NCBI GenBank assembly: GCA_050253535.1
Contig: JBFWIW010000003.1
Coordinates: 1-64,000 of the forward strand
Length of the DNA stretch: 64,000 nucleotides
Source of the DNA: JBFWIW01 sp050253535
GTDB lineage: Bacteria > Bacillota > Clostridia > Oscillospirales > Oscillospiraceae
Reading direction: 5' to 3'
Below the pieces are notes generated by a model that was given only the letters and a program-made list of their open reading frames with translations, searched no databases and was not told the origin of the DNA. Both the position numbers and the translations under genes were made by a program. Below are positions 9,701-17,973 of this stretch, one piece after another. Within the stretch, counting starts at the first letter, position 1. Each line of letters begins with the position of its first letter.

Positions 9701-10459
9701 TGCGAGGAGGATACGGCAAGAGCCGTCAGGCGAGCAGGGGGAGCCGCCGAGATCATAGTCGTGAAAAACCTCACGGCAGGACTCCTTGAAGAGTCCGTCA
9801 CCGCTGTAGAGAAGGCGATACGGCAGAGCCAGATGATAATTATTCCGGGCGGCTTTTCCGGCGGCGACGAGCCGGACGGCTCCGCCAAATTCATAACCGC
9901 GTTCTTCCGCAATCCACGCATCTTCGACGCGGTGCACGATCTCTTATATAAACGCGATGGCCTGATGCTCGGCATATGCAACGGTTTTCAGGCGCTTGTT
10001 AAGCTGGGGCTCGTCCCTTATGGCTATATACGGCCGATGGACGGCGCCTGCCCCACGCTGACTTATAATCTAATCGGCCGTCACCAGTCAAAATATGTTT
10101 ATACGCGCGTTTCATCCGTCTCCTCACCGTGGCTCTCGGGCTGCAGCGTCGGTGACGTTTACGCTGTCCCGATATCCCATGGAGAGGGAAGGTTTGTCGC
10201 TCCGCCTGAAACACTCAGGGAGCTCGCCGCAAATGGTCAGATAGCGACGCAGTACACAGACATAGAGGGCCGTCCCTCCATGGACATTTCGGTAAACCCA
10301 AACGGCTCGATGATGGCGGTCGAGGGGCTTTTGAGCCCGGATGGACGCGTTCTCGGCAAGATGGGCCATACGGAGCGCCGCGGTGAGTATGTATCAAAAA
10401 ACATCGCAGGCGTAAAGCATCAGCCGCTCTTCGAGGGCGGCGTGGGATACTTCAAATAA
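6764..10459 (+). CDS. purL: Phosphoribosylformylglycinamidine synthase (single-chain PurL with PurQ domain)
   Basis: Fourth step of de novo purine synthesis: FGAR + glutamine + ATP to FGAM. The 1231 residues carry both activities. The synthetase half has DTYWSDHCRHTTFGTH near residue 225 and KNETHNHPTEIEPFGGAAT near 325. The C-terminal class I glutamine amidotransferase has PGTNCEED, the nucleophile region GICNGFQAL, and the catalytic His/Glu segment ISHGEGRF. This is the single-polypeptide form common in Clostridia and Proteobacteria, unlike the PurS/PurQ/PurL split of Bacillus. AAGGGGA precedes the ATG. No other pur genes are in the window; cdd follows closely, giving a small nucleotide-metabolism pair. 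Confidence 0.97.
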   Translation: MQKVYRCFTEKKSGFDVEAGGLLRELTQDLGIVSLTGLRILNRYDSEGLSAEVYEKARGAVFSEPQTDTVYDEALPVFDGEHRVLAVEALPGQYDQRADSCAQCIQIMTCLDRPAVRTAKVYVLFGDISDLEMEKIKAYLINPVESREAGMKKPETLVQTNPEPAPVNTLDGFTKMAREKLSEMISEYGLAMDTDDLAFMQDYFRDEENRDPTVTELRLVDTYWSDHCRHTTFGTHIDDVKICDEAVKAAFGRYLDARREVYGEKAESRPKTLMDMATIGAKVLRRRGLLKNLDVSEEINACSIKIPVDIDGKTEEWLLMFKNETHNHPTEIEPFGGAATCIGGAIRDPLSGRSYVYQAMRVTGAADPTAPLSDTLPGKLPQRKLTVTAAQGYSSYGNQIGLATGLVHEVYHPGYVAKRMEIGAVVGAAPACNVVREVPAPGDIVILLGGRTGRDGIGGATGSSKTHNMASLTTMASEVQKGNAPEERKIQRLFRDSSVTRMIKRCNDFGAGGVSVAIGELADGLRIDLSMVRKKYEGLNATEIAISESQERMAVVVAPENVEAFIGKATAENLEAYAVAEVTESPRMVMRFEGGTVADLSRDFLSSNGADKHTAISVPSLPKYKYVFPGRTAGEKLRNMVSDLRFCSQRGLIERFDSSIGAGSVLSPFGGKTQTTPAQSMAALLPVLGGETSTCSVMAFGFDPYLSSANPYEGAKAAVVTSAAKLVASGCDPDRVYLTFQEYFERLKTDPERWGKPAAALLGALDAQLSLELAAIGGKDSMSGSFMDLDVPPTLVSFAIAPADAGDVISPEFKKAGSSVCLFTPGGTLSETKDMWRGFRKLAEDGKILSAWAITDGAACEGIFKMCLGNTLGFTLEGNPEILFEQMPGAIIAETGSPCEGAYVIGHVTDNAEIVLGNETVKLSELIPPWEKKLERVFPTRAGDSASVSAISSDKLCSIVAGEKFASPRAIITAFPGTNCEEDTARAVRRAGGAAEIIVVKNLTAGLLEESVTAVEKAIRQSQMIIIPGGFSGGDEPDGSAKFITAFFRNPRIFDAVHDLLYKRDGLMLGICNGFQALVKLGLVPYGYIRPMDGACPTLTYNLIGRHQSKYVYTRVSSVSSPWLSGCSVGDVYAVPISHGEGRFVAPPETLRELAANGQIATQYTDIEGRPSMDISVNPNGSMMAVEGLLSPDGRVLGKMGHTERRGEYVSKNIAGVKHQPLFEGGVGYFK

Positions 10460-10486
10460 AACGAACAACGGATGGGAGGTTTTTGA

Positions 10487-10882
10487 ATGACAGACAGAGA
10501 ACTCATTGACCGCGCGATAGAGGCATCGAAAAACGCCTATGTCCCCTATTCCCATTTTCCTGTAGGCGCCGCGCTCGAATGCGATGACGGTTCCGTCGTT
10601 TCCGGCTGCAACGTGGAGAACGCCGCTCTTGGCTGTACGATCTGTGCGGAGAGGTCGGCCGTGTGTCAGGCCGTCTCCGCGGGCAGGCGCAGGTTCCGGC
10701 GCATAGCGTTATTTGCCGAGAGCCAGAGCTACTGCACCCCCTGCGGCACCTGCCGTCAGGTGCTGTCCGAATTCTCTCCCTCGATGGAGGTCCTATGCGC
10801 AAAATCCGACGGCAGATATGTGAGCTACAAGCTCTCGGACCTGCTGCCCGTCTCGTTCGGCAAAGAGTATCTGGAGAGATGA
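10487..10882 (+). CDS. cdd: Cytidine deaminase
   Basis: Zinc enzyme of pyrimidine salvage converting cytidine/deoxycytidine to uridine/deoxyuridine. It is a small tetrameric-type protein of 131 residues. Substrate segment HFPVGAALE, catalytic motif CTICAERSA (Cys ligand and the proton-shuttling Glu) and second zinc motif PCGTCRQVL are all present, giving a three-cysteine zinc site. GGGAGG lies upstream of the ATG. It starts 27 bases after purL and is probably co-transcribed with it. A hairpin follows the stop codon. Confidence 0.96.
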   Translation: MTDRELIDRAIEASKNAYVPYSHFPVGAALECDDGSVVSGCNVENAALGCTICAERSAVCQAVSAGRRRFRRIALFAESQSYCTPCGTCRQVLSEFSPSMEVLCAKSDGRYVSYKLSDLLPVSFGKEYLER

Positions 10883-10906
10883 TTATCAGATTATCAAAAC
10901 TCTCCC

Positions 10907-10940
10907 AGCCTGAAAAACCCTTCGGGCTTTTCGACAGGCT
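10907..10940. terminator. Hairpin between convergent cdd and ferritin-like gene
   Basis: Arms AGCCTG/CAGGCT enclose an inner pairing of AAAAxCCC with GGGxTTTT. The hairpin sits in the 61-base gap between two convergent stop codons. There is no clear T-tract, so it may be a weak bidirectional terminator. Confidence 0.5.
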
Positions 10941-10943
10941 CAA

Positions 10944-11441
10944 TTATCTCATCATCTCTGCTATGAGTTTTTCCAAAGTGTCCGCATGCCGCTTTTCGTC
11001 CCGGGCATTGGCCTCGTAAACAGCGCGGAGCCTTGGATTTTTTGTCTTTTCAGCCGCAGTTTTGTACGCTTTTTCATCCGCCAGCTCGTTTAGATATTTT
11101 TGGCGGACCGTCGTCATGTTGAGCTGCTCGTTCGACATCTCGGCCTTCGGCATAAAGCTTTCGCCCGTAAGTAAAAAATATGCCGTCTGGAGCCGTGCGA
11201 CATGCTCGCGCTCATCCTCAGCCAAGGCGCTGAATAGACGCGCACGGTCCGGTCTTCTGCATCTTCTAGCCAGGGCGGCATAACTTTCAGCCCCATTAAA
11301 TTCGTTTTGTATAAATCTCTCCAGAGTAGCGGTGTCGTTTTCCGGAGCCTCGGATATGTTTACTACCGTCTCCTCCGATTCCGGCATAACACGCTGCCAT
11401 ACAACATTTAGTTTTTCGATATCGTTTATTTCCATATTCAT
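10944..11441 (-). CDS. Ferritin-like / rubrerythrin-type diiron-domain protein
   Basis: Predicted four-helix bundle with a diiron site. Conserved glutamates and ExxH pairs are visible: the first-helix Glu in FNGAESYAALARR, EDEREH, and DEKRHADTLEKL near the C-terminus. The 165 residues lack the rubredoxin domain of a full rubrerythrin. Such proteins act in peroxide or iron handling in anaerobes, but the exact reaction cannot be read here. GGGGGA precedes the ATG; a second ATG two codons in is an alternative start. It is a single gene, divergent from rsmE and convergent with cdd. Confidence 0.75.
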   Translation of the reverse strand: MNMEINDIEKLNVVWQRVMPESEETVVNISEAPENDTATLERFIQNEFNGAESYAALARRCRRPDRARLFSALAEDEREHVARLQTAYFLLTGESFMPKAEMSNEQLNMTTVRQKYLNELADEKAYKTAAEKTKNPRLRAVYEANARDEKRHADTLEKLIAEMMR

Positions 11442-11507
11442 TCCCCCGTACCTATTCTATGCCGCGAAATCATCAGCGGCGCACAAAACCGAAAGGCGTG
11501 ATATCCG

Positions 11508-12239
11508 ATGGCAAGATTTTTCCTCGCCGCATCGAATATCTTCGGCGGCATCGCATATCTCACAGCCTCCGATCTCGAGCATATAAAGGTACTGCGCATA
11601 AGGCGCGGAGAAATCTTCACCGTCTGCGACGGCGAGGGTACCGATTACACCTGCCGTTTGAAAGAAGACGGTGACGGGCTATGCGCAGAGGTTCTGGACA
11701 AACTGCCGTCTTCAGGTGAGCCCACGGCTTCCTGCGCGGTGTATACCGCATTTTCCAAAGGCGACAAGGTGGAGACGGTCATCCAGAAATGCGTTGAGAT
11801 CGGTGCGTCCGAAATAGTCCTTTTCCCGTCTGATCGCTGCGTATCCAGGCCGGATGGTACCTCACTCCTGCGCAAGCTGGGCCGCTGGCAAAAGATTGCC
11901 GAGGAGTCCGCGAAGCAGTCAGGCCGAGGGAAGATTCCTCGCGTTTCGGCTGCGGACTCATTTGAGACGGCCGTAAAATCCGCCGCCAAGGCCGATTTGC
12001 CGCTTTTTTTCTACGAGGAAGAGCGAAGACTTGGCCTCAAATCAGCCATGGAGTCACAACCGGAATATAAAACGATCTCCATCCTCACGGGACCCGAGGG
12101 CGGCTTTACGGCGGAGGAGGCGGAATTTGCACAAAAATGCGGTATGCTGTCGGTATCCCTCGGTCCGCGCATACTTCGGTGCGAGACTGCCCCGGTATGC
12201 GGTTTGGCTGCGGTTATGTTATTTACCGGAAACATGTGA
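11508..12239 (+). CDS. rsmE: 16S rRNA (uracil1498-N3)-methyltransferase RsmE
   Basis: SPOUT-class methyltransferase modifying U1498 of 16S rRNA. The N-terminal PUA-like region carries HIKVLRIRRGE. The C-terminal SPOUT knot shows the signature GPEGGFTAEEAEFA and LGPRILRCETA, which line the SAM pocket. The 243-residue length is normal. The ATG follows GAAAGGCG. It stands upstream of the glycogen genes without an evident functional link. Confidence 0.95.
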   Translation: MARFFLAASNIFGGIAYLTASDLEHIKVLRIRRGEIFTVCDGEGTDYTCRLKEDGDGLCAEVLDKLPSSGEPTASCAVYTAFSKGDKVETVIQKCVEIGASEIVLFPSDRCVSRPDGTSLLRKLGRWQKIAEESAKQSGRGKIPRVSAADSFETAVKSAAKADLPLFFYEEERRLGLKSAMESQPEYKTISILTGPEGGFTAEEAEFAQKCGMLSVSLGPRILRCETAPVCGLAAVMLFTGNM

Positions 12240-12305
12240 GGCGTGCCTAAACGGCAGACCCTTTCGCCGTATATAGCCAGATCTGCAGATTTTCGGAGGT
12301 GAAAA

Positions 12306-14204
12306 TTGGAACAGAAGATAAATGACGAAGAGCTGTACCTGTTTGGCTCCGGAAAATATCTCAAGGGCTATGAGAAGTTCGGCGCTCATATGCACGACGG
12401 CGGGACGACCTTTACGGTTTGGGCTCCCGGCGTACTGAGCGTCCGTGTCGCCGGCGCCTTCAACAGCTGGCGGGACGACGAGTTCTTCCTGTCACACATT
12501 AAAGGCGGCGTATGGTCGGCTTTTGTGCCGTGCGCCCATGAAGGTGAGCTCTATAAATACGTCATCGAGACGAAGGACGGGGAGAAGCTCTACAAGGCCG
12601 ATCCCTTTGCATTTTCGTCCGAAGTCAGGCCGGGTAACGCCTCAAAGATCGCGTCTCTTGAGGGTTACGAATGGCGTGACTCCGCATGGCTGAAGAAGCG
12701 GCGCGTCACGCCACATTTCGGCCACCCCCTGAATATATATGAAGTACACCTGGGCTCTTGGAGACGTCCAGAAAAAAAAGAGGGCGAGGAAGAGGCCGGC
12801 TTTTACAGTTACCGCGAAACTGCCGACATGCTGGTGCCCTACGCCGCCGAATTGGGCTACACGCATATAGAGCTCATGCCCTTAACCGAGCACCCGTTCG
12901 ACGGTTCCTGGGGATATCAGACGACCGGGTATTTCGCGGCTACTAGCCGCTACGGAACGCCGCAGGACCTCATGTATCTCGTGGATAAGTGCCACCGCGC
13001 GGGTATCGGCGTCATCATGGACTGGGTTCCCGGCCACTTCTGCCGGGACGCTCACGGCCTTGGCCGTTTTAACGGGGAAAAACTCTATGAAATTTACGAC
13101 CACAAGCAGTGGGGCACATACATCTTTGATTTCGGCCGGCCGGAGGTGCGGAGCTTTCTCATATCCAGCGCCATATTCTGGATGGAATATTACCACATAG
13201 ACGCCGTCCGCGTAGACGGTGTTTCCAGTATGCTGTACCTCAATTTTGCAGTTGATCCCGGCGAAAAGCGCCTTAACAAGTTCGGAGGCGAGGCCAATCT
13301 TGAGGCCGTAGACTTTATACGAGAACTGAACGCCGCCGTCGCGAAGTACTATCCCGATGTCTTTACGATAGCGGAGGAGAGCACGTCGTGGCCTCTCGTC
13401 ACCTATCCGCCTTATGACGGAGGACTCGGTTTCCATTACAAATGGGACATGGGCTGGATGAACGATACGTTAACTTATATTTCCACGGACTTCGGCGGCC
13501 GCGGCCCAGTTCACAATCTCCTCACTTTTTCGATGATGTACGCGTTTTCGGAAAATTTTATTCTTCCCCTCTCGCACGACGAGGTCGTACATGGGAAGCG
13601 CTCAATAATTGGGCGCATGCCCGGATCATACGATGAAAATTTTGCCGGAGTGCGACTCCTTCTCATGTATCAGATCTGCCACCCAGGCGCAAAACTGACC
13701 TTCATGGGCAGCGAGTTCGGCCAGTTCATCGAGTGGAAATACTATGAACCGCTCGAATGGTTTTTGCTTGATTATGACAGGCACCGTCAGCTGAGGGATT
13801 ATGTTAAAGCGCTTAACCGCACGTTTTTGCGCGAGCCGTCTCTGTGGGAGGACGACCGCAGCTGGAACGGATACCGCTGGACGGACTCGGACAACTCGGA
13901 GCAGAGCGTCCTTATTTTTGAGCGATGGGCACCCGTAGATGAATCGTATACAATAGCGGTGCTAAACTTCCGAAATACAGGCTATGGTGAATACCGCATA
14001 GGCGTTCCGGAGGGCGGAGCATATAAAATACTCATTTCAACAAACAGCGAGGACTTCGGCGGCACCGGCTATGATGCCGTAACGCTTAAGGCGGAGGAAA
14101 AACCCATGCATGGACGGAGCTTTTCGGTGAATCTCAGCCTGCCGCCTCTTGGCGGCTTGATACTCAAAAAAGCGCGCCGCTCCAAAAAAAATAAGGGCAA
14201 ATAG
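12306..14204 (+). CDS. glgB: 1,4-alpha-glucan branching enzyme GlgB
   Basis: Cuts alpha-1,4 chains and re-attaches them as alpha-1,6 branches in glycogen. The TTG start at 12306 is well supported by GGAGGT five bases upstream. An N-terminal CBM48 domain (about residues 30-120, FTVWAPGVLSVRVAGAFNSW) is followed by a GH13 barrel: MDWVPGHF, nucleophile Asp in VRVDGVSS (around residue 304), acid/base Glu in IAEESTSW, and SHDEVVHGK. At 632 residues it lacks the extra N-terminal module of longer GlgB forms. It is the first gene of the glycogen cluster, with glgP close behind. Confidence 0.96.
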   Translation: MEQKINDEELYLFGSGKYLKGYEKFGAHMHDGGTTFTVWAPGVLSVRVAGAFNSWRDDEFFLSHIKGGVWSAFVPCAHEGELYKYVIETKDGEKLYKADPFAFSSEVRPGNASKIASLEGYEWRDSAWLKKRRVTPHFGHPLNIYEVHLGSWRRPEKKEGEEEAGFYSYRETADMLVPYAAELGYTHIELMPLTEHPFDGSWGYQTTGYFAATSRYGTPQDLMYLVDKCHRAGIGVIMDWVPGHFCRDAHGLGRFNGEKLYEIYDHKQWGTYIFDFGRPEVRSFLISSAIFWMEYYHIDAVRVDGVSSMLYLNFAVDPGEKRLNKFGGEANLEAVDFIRELNAAVAKYYPDVFTIAEESTSWPLVTYPPYDGGLGFHYKWDMGWMNDTLTYISTDFGGRGPVHNLLTFSMMYAFSENFILPLSHDEVVHGKRSIIGRMPGSYDENFAGVRLLLMYQICHPGAKLTFMGSEFGQFIEWKYYEPLEWFLLDYDRHRQLRDYVKALNRTFLREPSLWEDDRSWNGYRWTDSDNSEQSVLIFERWAPVDESYTIAVLNFRNTGYGEYRIGVPEGGAYKILISTNSEDFGGTGYDAVTLKAEEKPMHGRSFSVNLSLPPLGGLILKKARRSKKNKGK

Positions 14205-14219
14205 CCTTTGGGAGATAAG

Positions 14220-16637
14220 ATGTTTATTAATAAGGAACAATTCAAGGTCGAATATATATCGACTATCACCGAGCATTTCGGCAAATCAATAATACACTGC
14301 GGAAGGCTGGAAAAATACGTTGCTCTCGTCCATCTCATAAGCTCAGAGGCGGCAAAAAAGCACACCGTGACTCATGCCCGCCACGCGCTCGACCGCAAAA
14401 AGGAAATCTACTATTTTTCCATGGAGTTTTTAATAGGAAGGCTTCTCAAGAATTACCTTTTCAACATGGGCGTCCTCGACGCCGTCGGAGACGGACTTAA
14501 TGACCTCGGCGAGGATCTCGACAGCCTTTGCGATTGCGAGCGCGACCCCGGGCTCGGAAACGGCGGTCTGGGGAGACTCGCCGCCTGCTTCCTCGACTCC
14601 ATGGCCTTTTTGGATTTAGACGCAACCGGTGTCGGCATCAGATACCGCTTCGGGCTTTTTGAGCAGAAGATAAAGAGCGGCTGGCAGACCGAGGAGCCCG
14701 ATACCTGGCTCGATAACGGTTACCCGTGGGAGACAAAGCGCCCGGACGAGGCGGTTACTGTCTGTTTCGGCGGGACCGTAACCCCAACAGTCACATCCGA
14801 CGGGAAGCCTGCCTTTGAAAGACATGACTATACCTGTGTCAAGGCCGTCCCATACGACGTACCTGTCGTCGGATACGGCGGCGAGACGGTGAACACCCTA
14901 CGCCTTTGGCGCGCGCAGCCGGTTATGGAGGGCTTTGACCTGGCGGCTTTCAACCGCGGCGAATATTCTGCCGCCGTCAGAACCAGAAACGACGCCGAGG
15001 CCATAAGCTGTATCCTCTACCCCGACGACAGCACGGACGTGGGGCGCGAACTCCGCCTGAAGCAGGAATATTTCTTTGTCTCCGCCGGTCTCACATGGAT
15101 ACTCAGAAAATATAAAAACAACTATGGGACCGACGAGTGGGATAAGCTGCCCGGGCGCGTCTCAGTGCATATAAACGACACGCACCCCGCCCTTTGCGTG
15201 CCCGAACTCATGCGCCTTCTCATGGATGAGGAGGGACTTGACTGGGACAAAGCGTGGGACATAACCACGCGTACCGTCTCATACACTAATCACACCGTCA
15301 TGCCTGAGGCGCTCGAGAAGTGGCCCATAGGTCTCTTTTCAAGGCTTCTCCCAAGGATCTATATGATCGTTGAGGAGATAGACCACCGATACCGAAGCAG
15401 TCTCTCCGGCCGCAGCGATAAAGATACCCGCATCCGCGCGACGGCCATACTGTGGGACGGCAGAGTCCGCATGGCAAACCTGTCTGTCATTGGGAGTTAT
15501 TCGGTGAACGGTGTTGCCGACCTGCACACCGAGATTTTGAAGACGGATACTCTGCGCGACTTCTATGAACTCACGCCCGAGAAATTCAACAACAAGACAA
15601 ACGGCGTGAGTCACCGCCGCTTTCTCGCAGAGTCTAATCCCGGTCTTTTGAAGCTCTTAAGCGACTCCGTCGGCGAGAGATGGATAAGAGACCCGATGAA
15701 ACTCGAAGAGCTGCTGAAATACAGAGACGACGCCCCGTTTTTAAAGGCGCTTGAGCGCGTAAAACTTGAAAACAAGCAGAGACTCGCGGATTATATAGCG
15801 AAAAAAACTCAAATAAAGATCGACCCCACCTCCGTCTTCGACATTCAGGTTAAGCGCATTCATGCCTACAAGCGGCAGCTATTGAACGTCTTCAAGATAA
15901 TGGACGTCTATAACAGGATAAAGGAAGATCCATCAATTGAACTTCCGCCCTACACTTTCATCTTTGCAGGTAAAGCGGCGCAGAGCTACATTTTCGCCAA
16001 GGAGATAATTAAGCTCATTTGCAGCGTAGCGGATATCGTCAACGCCGACCCCGCAATGGAGGGGCGTTTAAAGGTCGTATTCCTGGAAAACTTCGGCGTC
16101 TCGCTGGCGCAGATTATATATCCCGCAGCCGATCTCTCCGAACAGATATCAACCGCGGGCAAGGAGGCCTCCGGCACCGGAAACATGAAATTCATGTATA
16201 ACGGCGCTCTGACACTCGGCACCGAAGACGGCGCAAACGTCGAGATACACGAGCTCGTCGGCGACGACAACATTTTCATTTTCGGCCTTTCGGCCGGGGA
16301 GGCGATGTCTCTTTATAAAGACGGCAGCTATTTCGCCTCGAAGGAAATCTCTTCAAACCCACGCTTAAAGCTTATAACCGACCAGCTCGTGAACGGACAT
16401 TTTGCCTGCTGCGGCTGGGGCTTCGGGGGGATTTATGACGCGCTCATAAACCGAAACGACGAATACTTTGTACTGAAGGACTTCGCCTCCTACGTTAACG
16501 CCTGGGAGCATGCATCCAAGGTCTACGGCGATGATAAGGCATGGTACAGCAAATCCCTTGTGAACATTGCCAAGGCCGGAAAATTCACCAGCGACAGGAG
16601 TATAGCCGATTACGCCAGAGACATATGGAAGGCGTAA
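14220..16637 (+). CDS. glgP: Glycogen/alpha-glucan phosphorylase
   Basis: PLP enzyme releasing glucose-1-phosphate from alpha-glucan ends. The ATG at 14220 is chosen because GGAG lies five bases upstream; an in-frame TTG at 14208 overlaps that site and is unlikely. Family marks include RDPGLGNGGLGRLAACFLDS near residue 95, HINDTHPAL, and the PLP-lysine region EASGTGNMKFMYNGAL near residue 650, followed by GTEDGANVEI. The predicted 805 residues match the family. It provides the degradative arm beside the synthetic genes glgB, glgC, glgD and glgA. Confidence 0.96.
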   Translation: MFINKEQFKVEYISTITEHFGKSIIHCGRLEKYVALVHLISSEAAKKHTVTHARHALDRKKEIYYFSMEFLIGRLLKNYLFNMGVLDAVGDGLNDLGEDLDSLCDCERDPGLGNGGLGRLAACFLDSMAFLDLDATGVGIRYRFGLFEQKIKSGWQTEEPDTWLDNGYPWETKRPDEAVTVCFGGTVTPTVTSDGKPAFERHDYTCVKAVPYDVPVVGYGGETVNTLRLWRAQPVMEGFDLAAFNRGEYSAAVRTRNDAEAISCILYPDDSTDVGRELRLKQEYFFVSAGLTWILRKYKNNYGTDEWDKLPGRVSVHINDTHPALCVPELMRLLMDEEGLDWDKAWDITTRTVSYTNHTVMPEALEKWPIGLFSRLLPRIYMIVEEIDHRYRSSLSGRSDKDTRIRATAILWDGRVRMANLSVIGSYSVNGVADLHTEILKTDTLRDFYELTPEKFNNKTNGVSHRRFLAESNPGLLKLLSDSVGERWIRDPMKLEELLKYRDDAPFLKALERVKLENKQRLADYIAKKTQIKIDPTSVFDIQVKRIHAYKRQLLNVFKIMDVYNRIKEDPSIELPPYTFIFAGKAAQSYIFAKEIIKLICSVADIVNADPAMEGRLKVVFLENFGVSLAQIIYPAADLSEQISTAGKEASGTGNMKFMYNGALTLGTEDGANVEIHELVGDDNIFIFGLSAGEAMSLYKDGSYFASKEISSNPRLKLITDQLVNGHFACCGWGFGGIYDALINRNDEYFVLKDFASYVNAWEHASKVYGDDKAWYSKSLVNIAKAGKFTSDRSIADYARDIWKA

Positions 16638-16687
16638 CGGTAACTATAACAATAGTATCTGAACCACAATAAGAGGAGGTATGCACA

Positions 16688-17830
16688 GTGCGAAAAAAAG
16701 AAATCGTGGCAATGCTTCTCGCCGGCGGGCAGGGCAGTCGGCTCGGCGCACTTACAAGGAGAAACGCCAAGCCTGCCGTTGCCTTCGGCGGCAAGTACAG
16801 GATCATCGACTTTTCCCTCTCAAACTGCGCTAATTCGAATATTGACACCGTAGGCGTACTTACACAATATAAGCCTCTCGTACTGAATTCCTATATCGGG
16901 AACGGCGTTGCGTGGGATCTCGATTCGGCGGACGGCGGCGTCCATGTCCTGCCCCCGTATTTCACGGAGTCCGGCGGACAGTGGTACAACGGCACGGCGG
17001 ACGCCATCTATCACAACATGGACTTTATTGACCGATATGATACGGAGTATGTCCTCATTCTCTCCGGCGACCACCTCTACAAGATGAATTACAATGACAT
17101 GCTCTCCTTTCACAAAGCAAACGACGCGGCCCTCACGGTCTCTGTCATAAATGTCCCCGCTGACGAAGCCAGCCGCTTCGGCATCATGAGCGTCGACAGC
17201 GACATGCGGATAACGAAGTTTTCCGAAAAGCCGAAAAAGCCGGACAGCACACTTGCCTCCATGGGCATATACATTTTCAACTGGAGCGTTCTGCGTGAAG
17301 CCCTTCTTGAAGACCACACCGATCCTGATTCCAACAAGGATTTCGGGAAAGACATTATCCCTCGCCTCCTGAGGCAGGGCAAGCGTCTCTTCGCCTACAC
17401 ATTCACCGGTTACTGGCAGGACGTCGGCACAATCGAGAGTTATTACGAGACCCAGATGAAGCTTCTGGACGAAGAACCGGAGTTCAACATTTTTGAGGAT
17501 AAAATGCGGATATTCTCGAACTCAAACATATCTCCCCCACACTATATCGGTATGAACGGCGTAGTTGAGCGTAGCCTCGTATGCAATGGCTGTACCATAC
17601 TCGGCACGGTAAAAAATTCGATACTGAGTTCCGACGTCTACGTCGGAGAGTGCGCCTTCGTCGAGGATTCCATCCTCCTTCCGGGGTCAAAGGTCGAGGG
17701 GACTGCCCGCGTCTTCAAGGCGATTGTCGGCGAGGATGCCGTCATCGAGTCCGGCGCCTGCTTCTGCGGCGGGAACGGGAACGAGAGGATAGCTGTTCTT
17801 GGCGACCGCGAGCACTTCACAAGTATTTAA
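16688..17830 (+). CDS. glgC: Glucose-1-phosphate adenylyltransferase, catalytic subunit
   Basis: Makes ADP-glucose from glucose-1-phosphate and ATP, the committed step of glycogen synthesis. The GTG start is seven bases after a strong AGAGGAGGT. The N-terminal nucleotide-binding motif LLAGGQGSRLGALT is intact, KPAVAFGGKYRIIDF follows, and LSGDHLYKMNY and the substrate-binding FSEKPKKPD are present. The C-terminal third is a left-handed beta-helix. Length 380 is normal for the Firmicute type, which works with GlgD (next gene). Confidence 0.96.
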   Translation: MRKKEIVAMLLAGGQGSRLGALTRRNAKPAVAFGGKYRIIDFSLSNCANSNIDTVGVLTQYKPLVLNSYIGNGVAWDLDSADGGVHVLPPYFTESGGQWYNGTADAIYHNMDFIDRYDTEYVLILSGDHLYKMNYNDMLSFHKANDAALTVSVINVPADEASRFGIMSVDSDMRITKFSEKPKKPDSTLASMGIYIFNWSVLREALLEDHTDPDSNKDFGKDIIPRLLRQGKRLFAYTFTGYWQDVGTIESYYETQMKLLDEEPEFNIFEDKMRIFSNSNISPPHYIGMNGVVERSLVCNGCTILGTVKNSILSSDVYVGECAFVEDSILLPGSKVEGTARVFKAIVGEDAVIESGACFCGGNGNERIAVLGDREHFTSI

Positions 17831-17973
17831 GAAGGCGGTTTAGTGTTAAAAACTATACATTTACAAAAGGCGTGCCGCTCGCCGACAGGCGGCAGCCGCG
17901 GCATATACCATTAACCTCCATCTGATTGTTTGGTTAATGATCTATTTGTACGCGGCATGAATGGAGGTTCTTT
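17831..17973 (+). promoter_or_regulatory. Structured glgD leader with mutually exclusive hairpins that can mask the ribosome binding site
   Basis: Arms seen directly: TGCCGC (17873-17878) pairs GCGGCA (17898-17903) around an inner CGCC/GGCG hairpin (17880-17891). ATTAACC (17910-17916) can pair with GGTTAAT (17932-17938), leaving the Shine-Dalgarno free. Alternatively AACCTCCAT (17913-17921) pairs perfectly with ATGGAGGTT (17961-17969), which contains the glgD Shine-Dalgarno GGAGG. The two pairings share bases and exclude each other. GCCGCG (17895-17900) can also pair CGCGGC (17951-17956) around the first form. No clear promoter is seen in the gap. The layout resembles the leaders of asnS, rplI, dnaB and dagK in this window. 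Confidence 0.6.

Noticed and set aside
14208..14219. TTG start for glgP at 14208
   Set aside because: It overlaps the GGAG that is properly spaced for the ATG at 14220, so it would lack a ribosome binding site.
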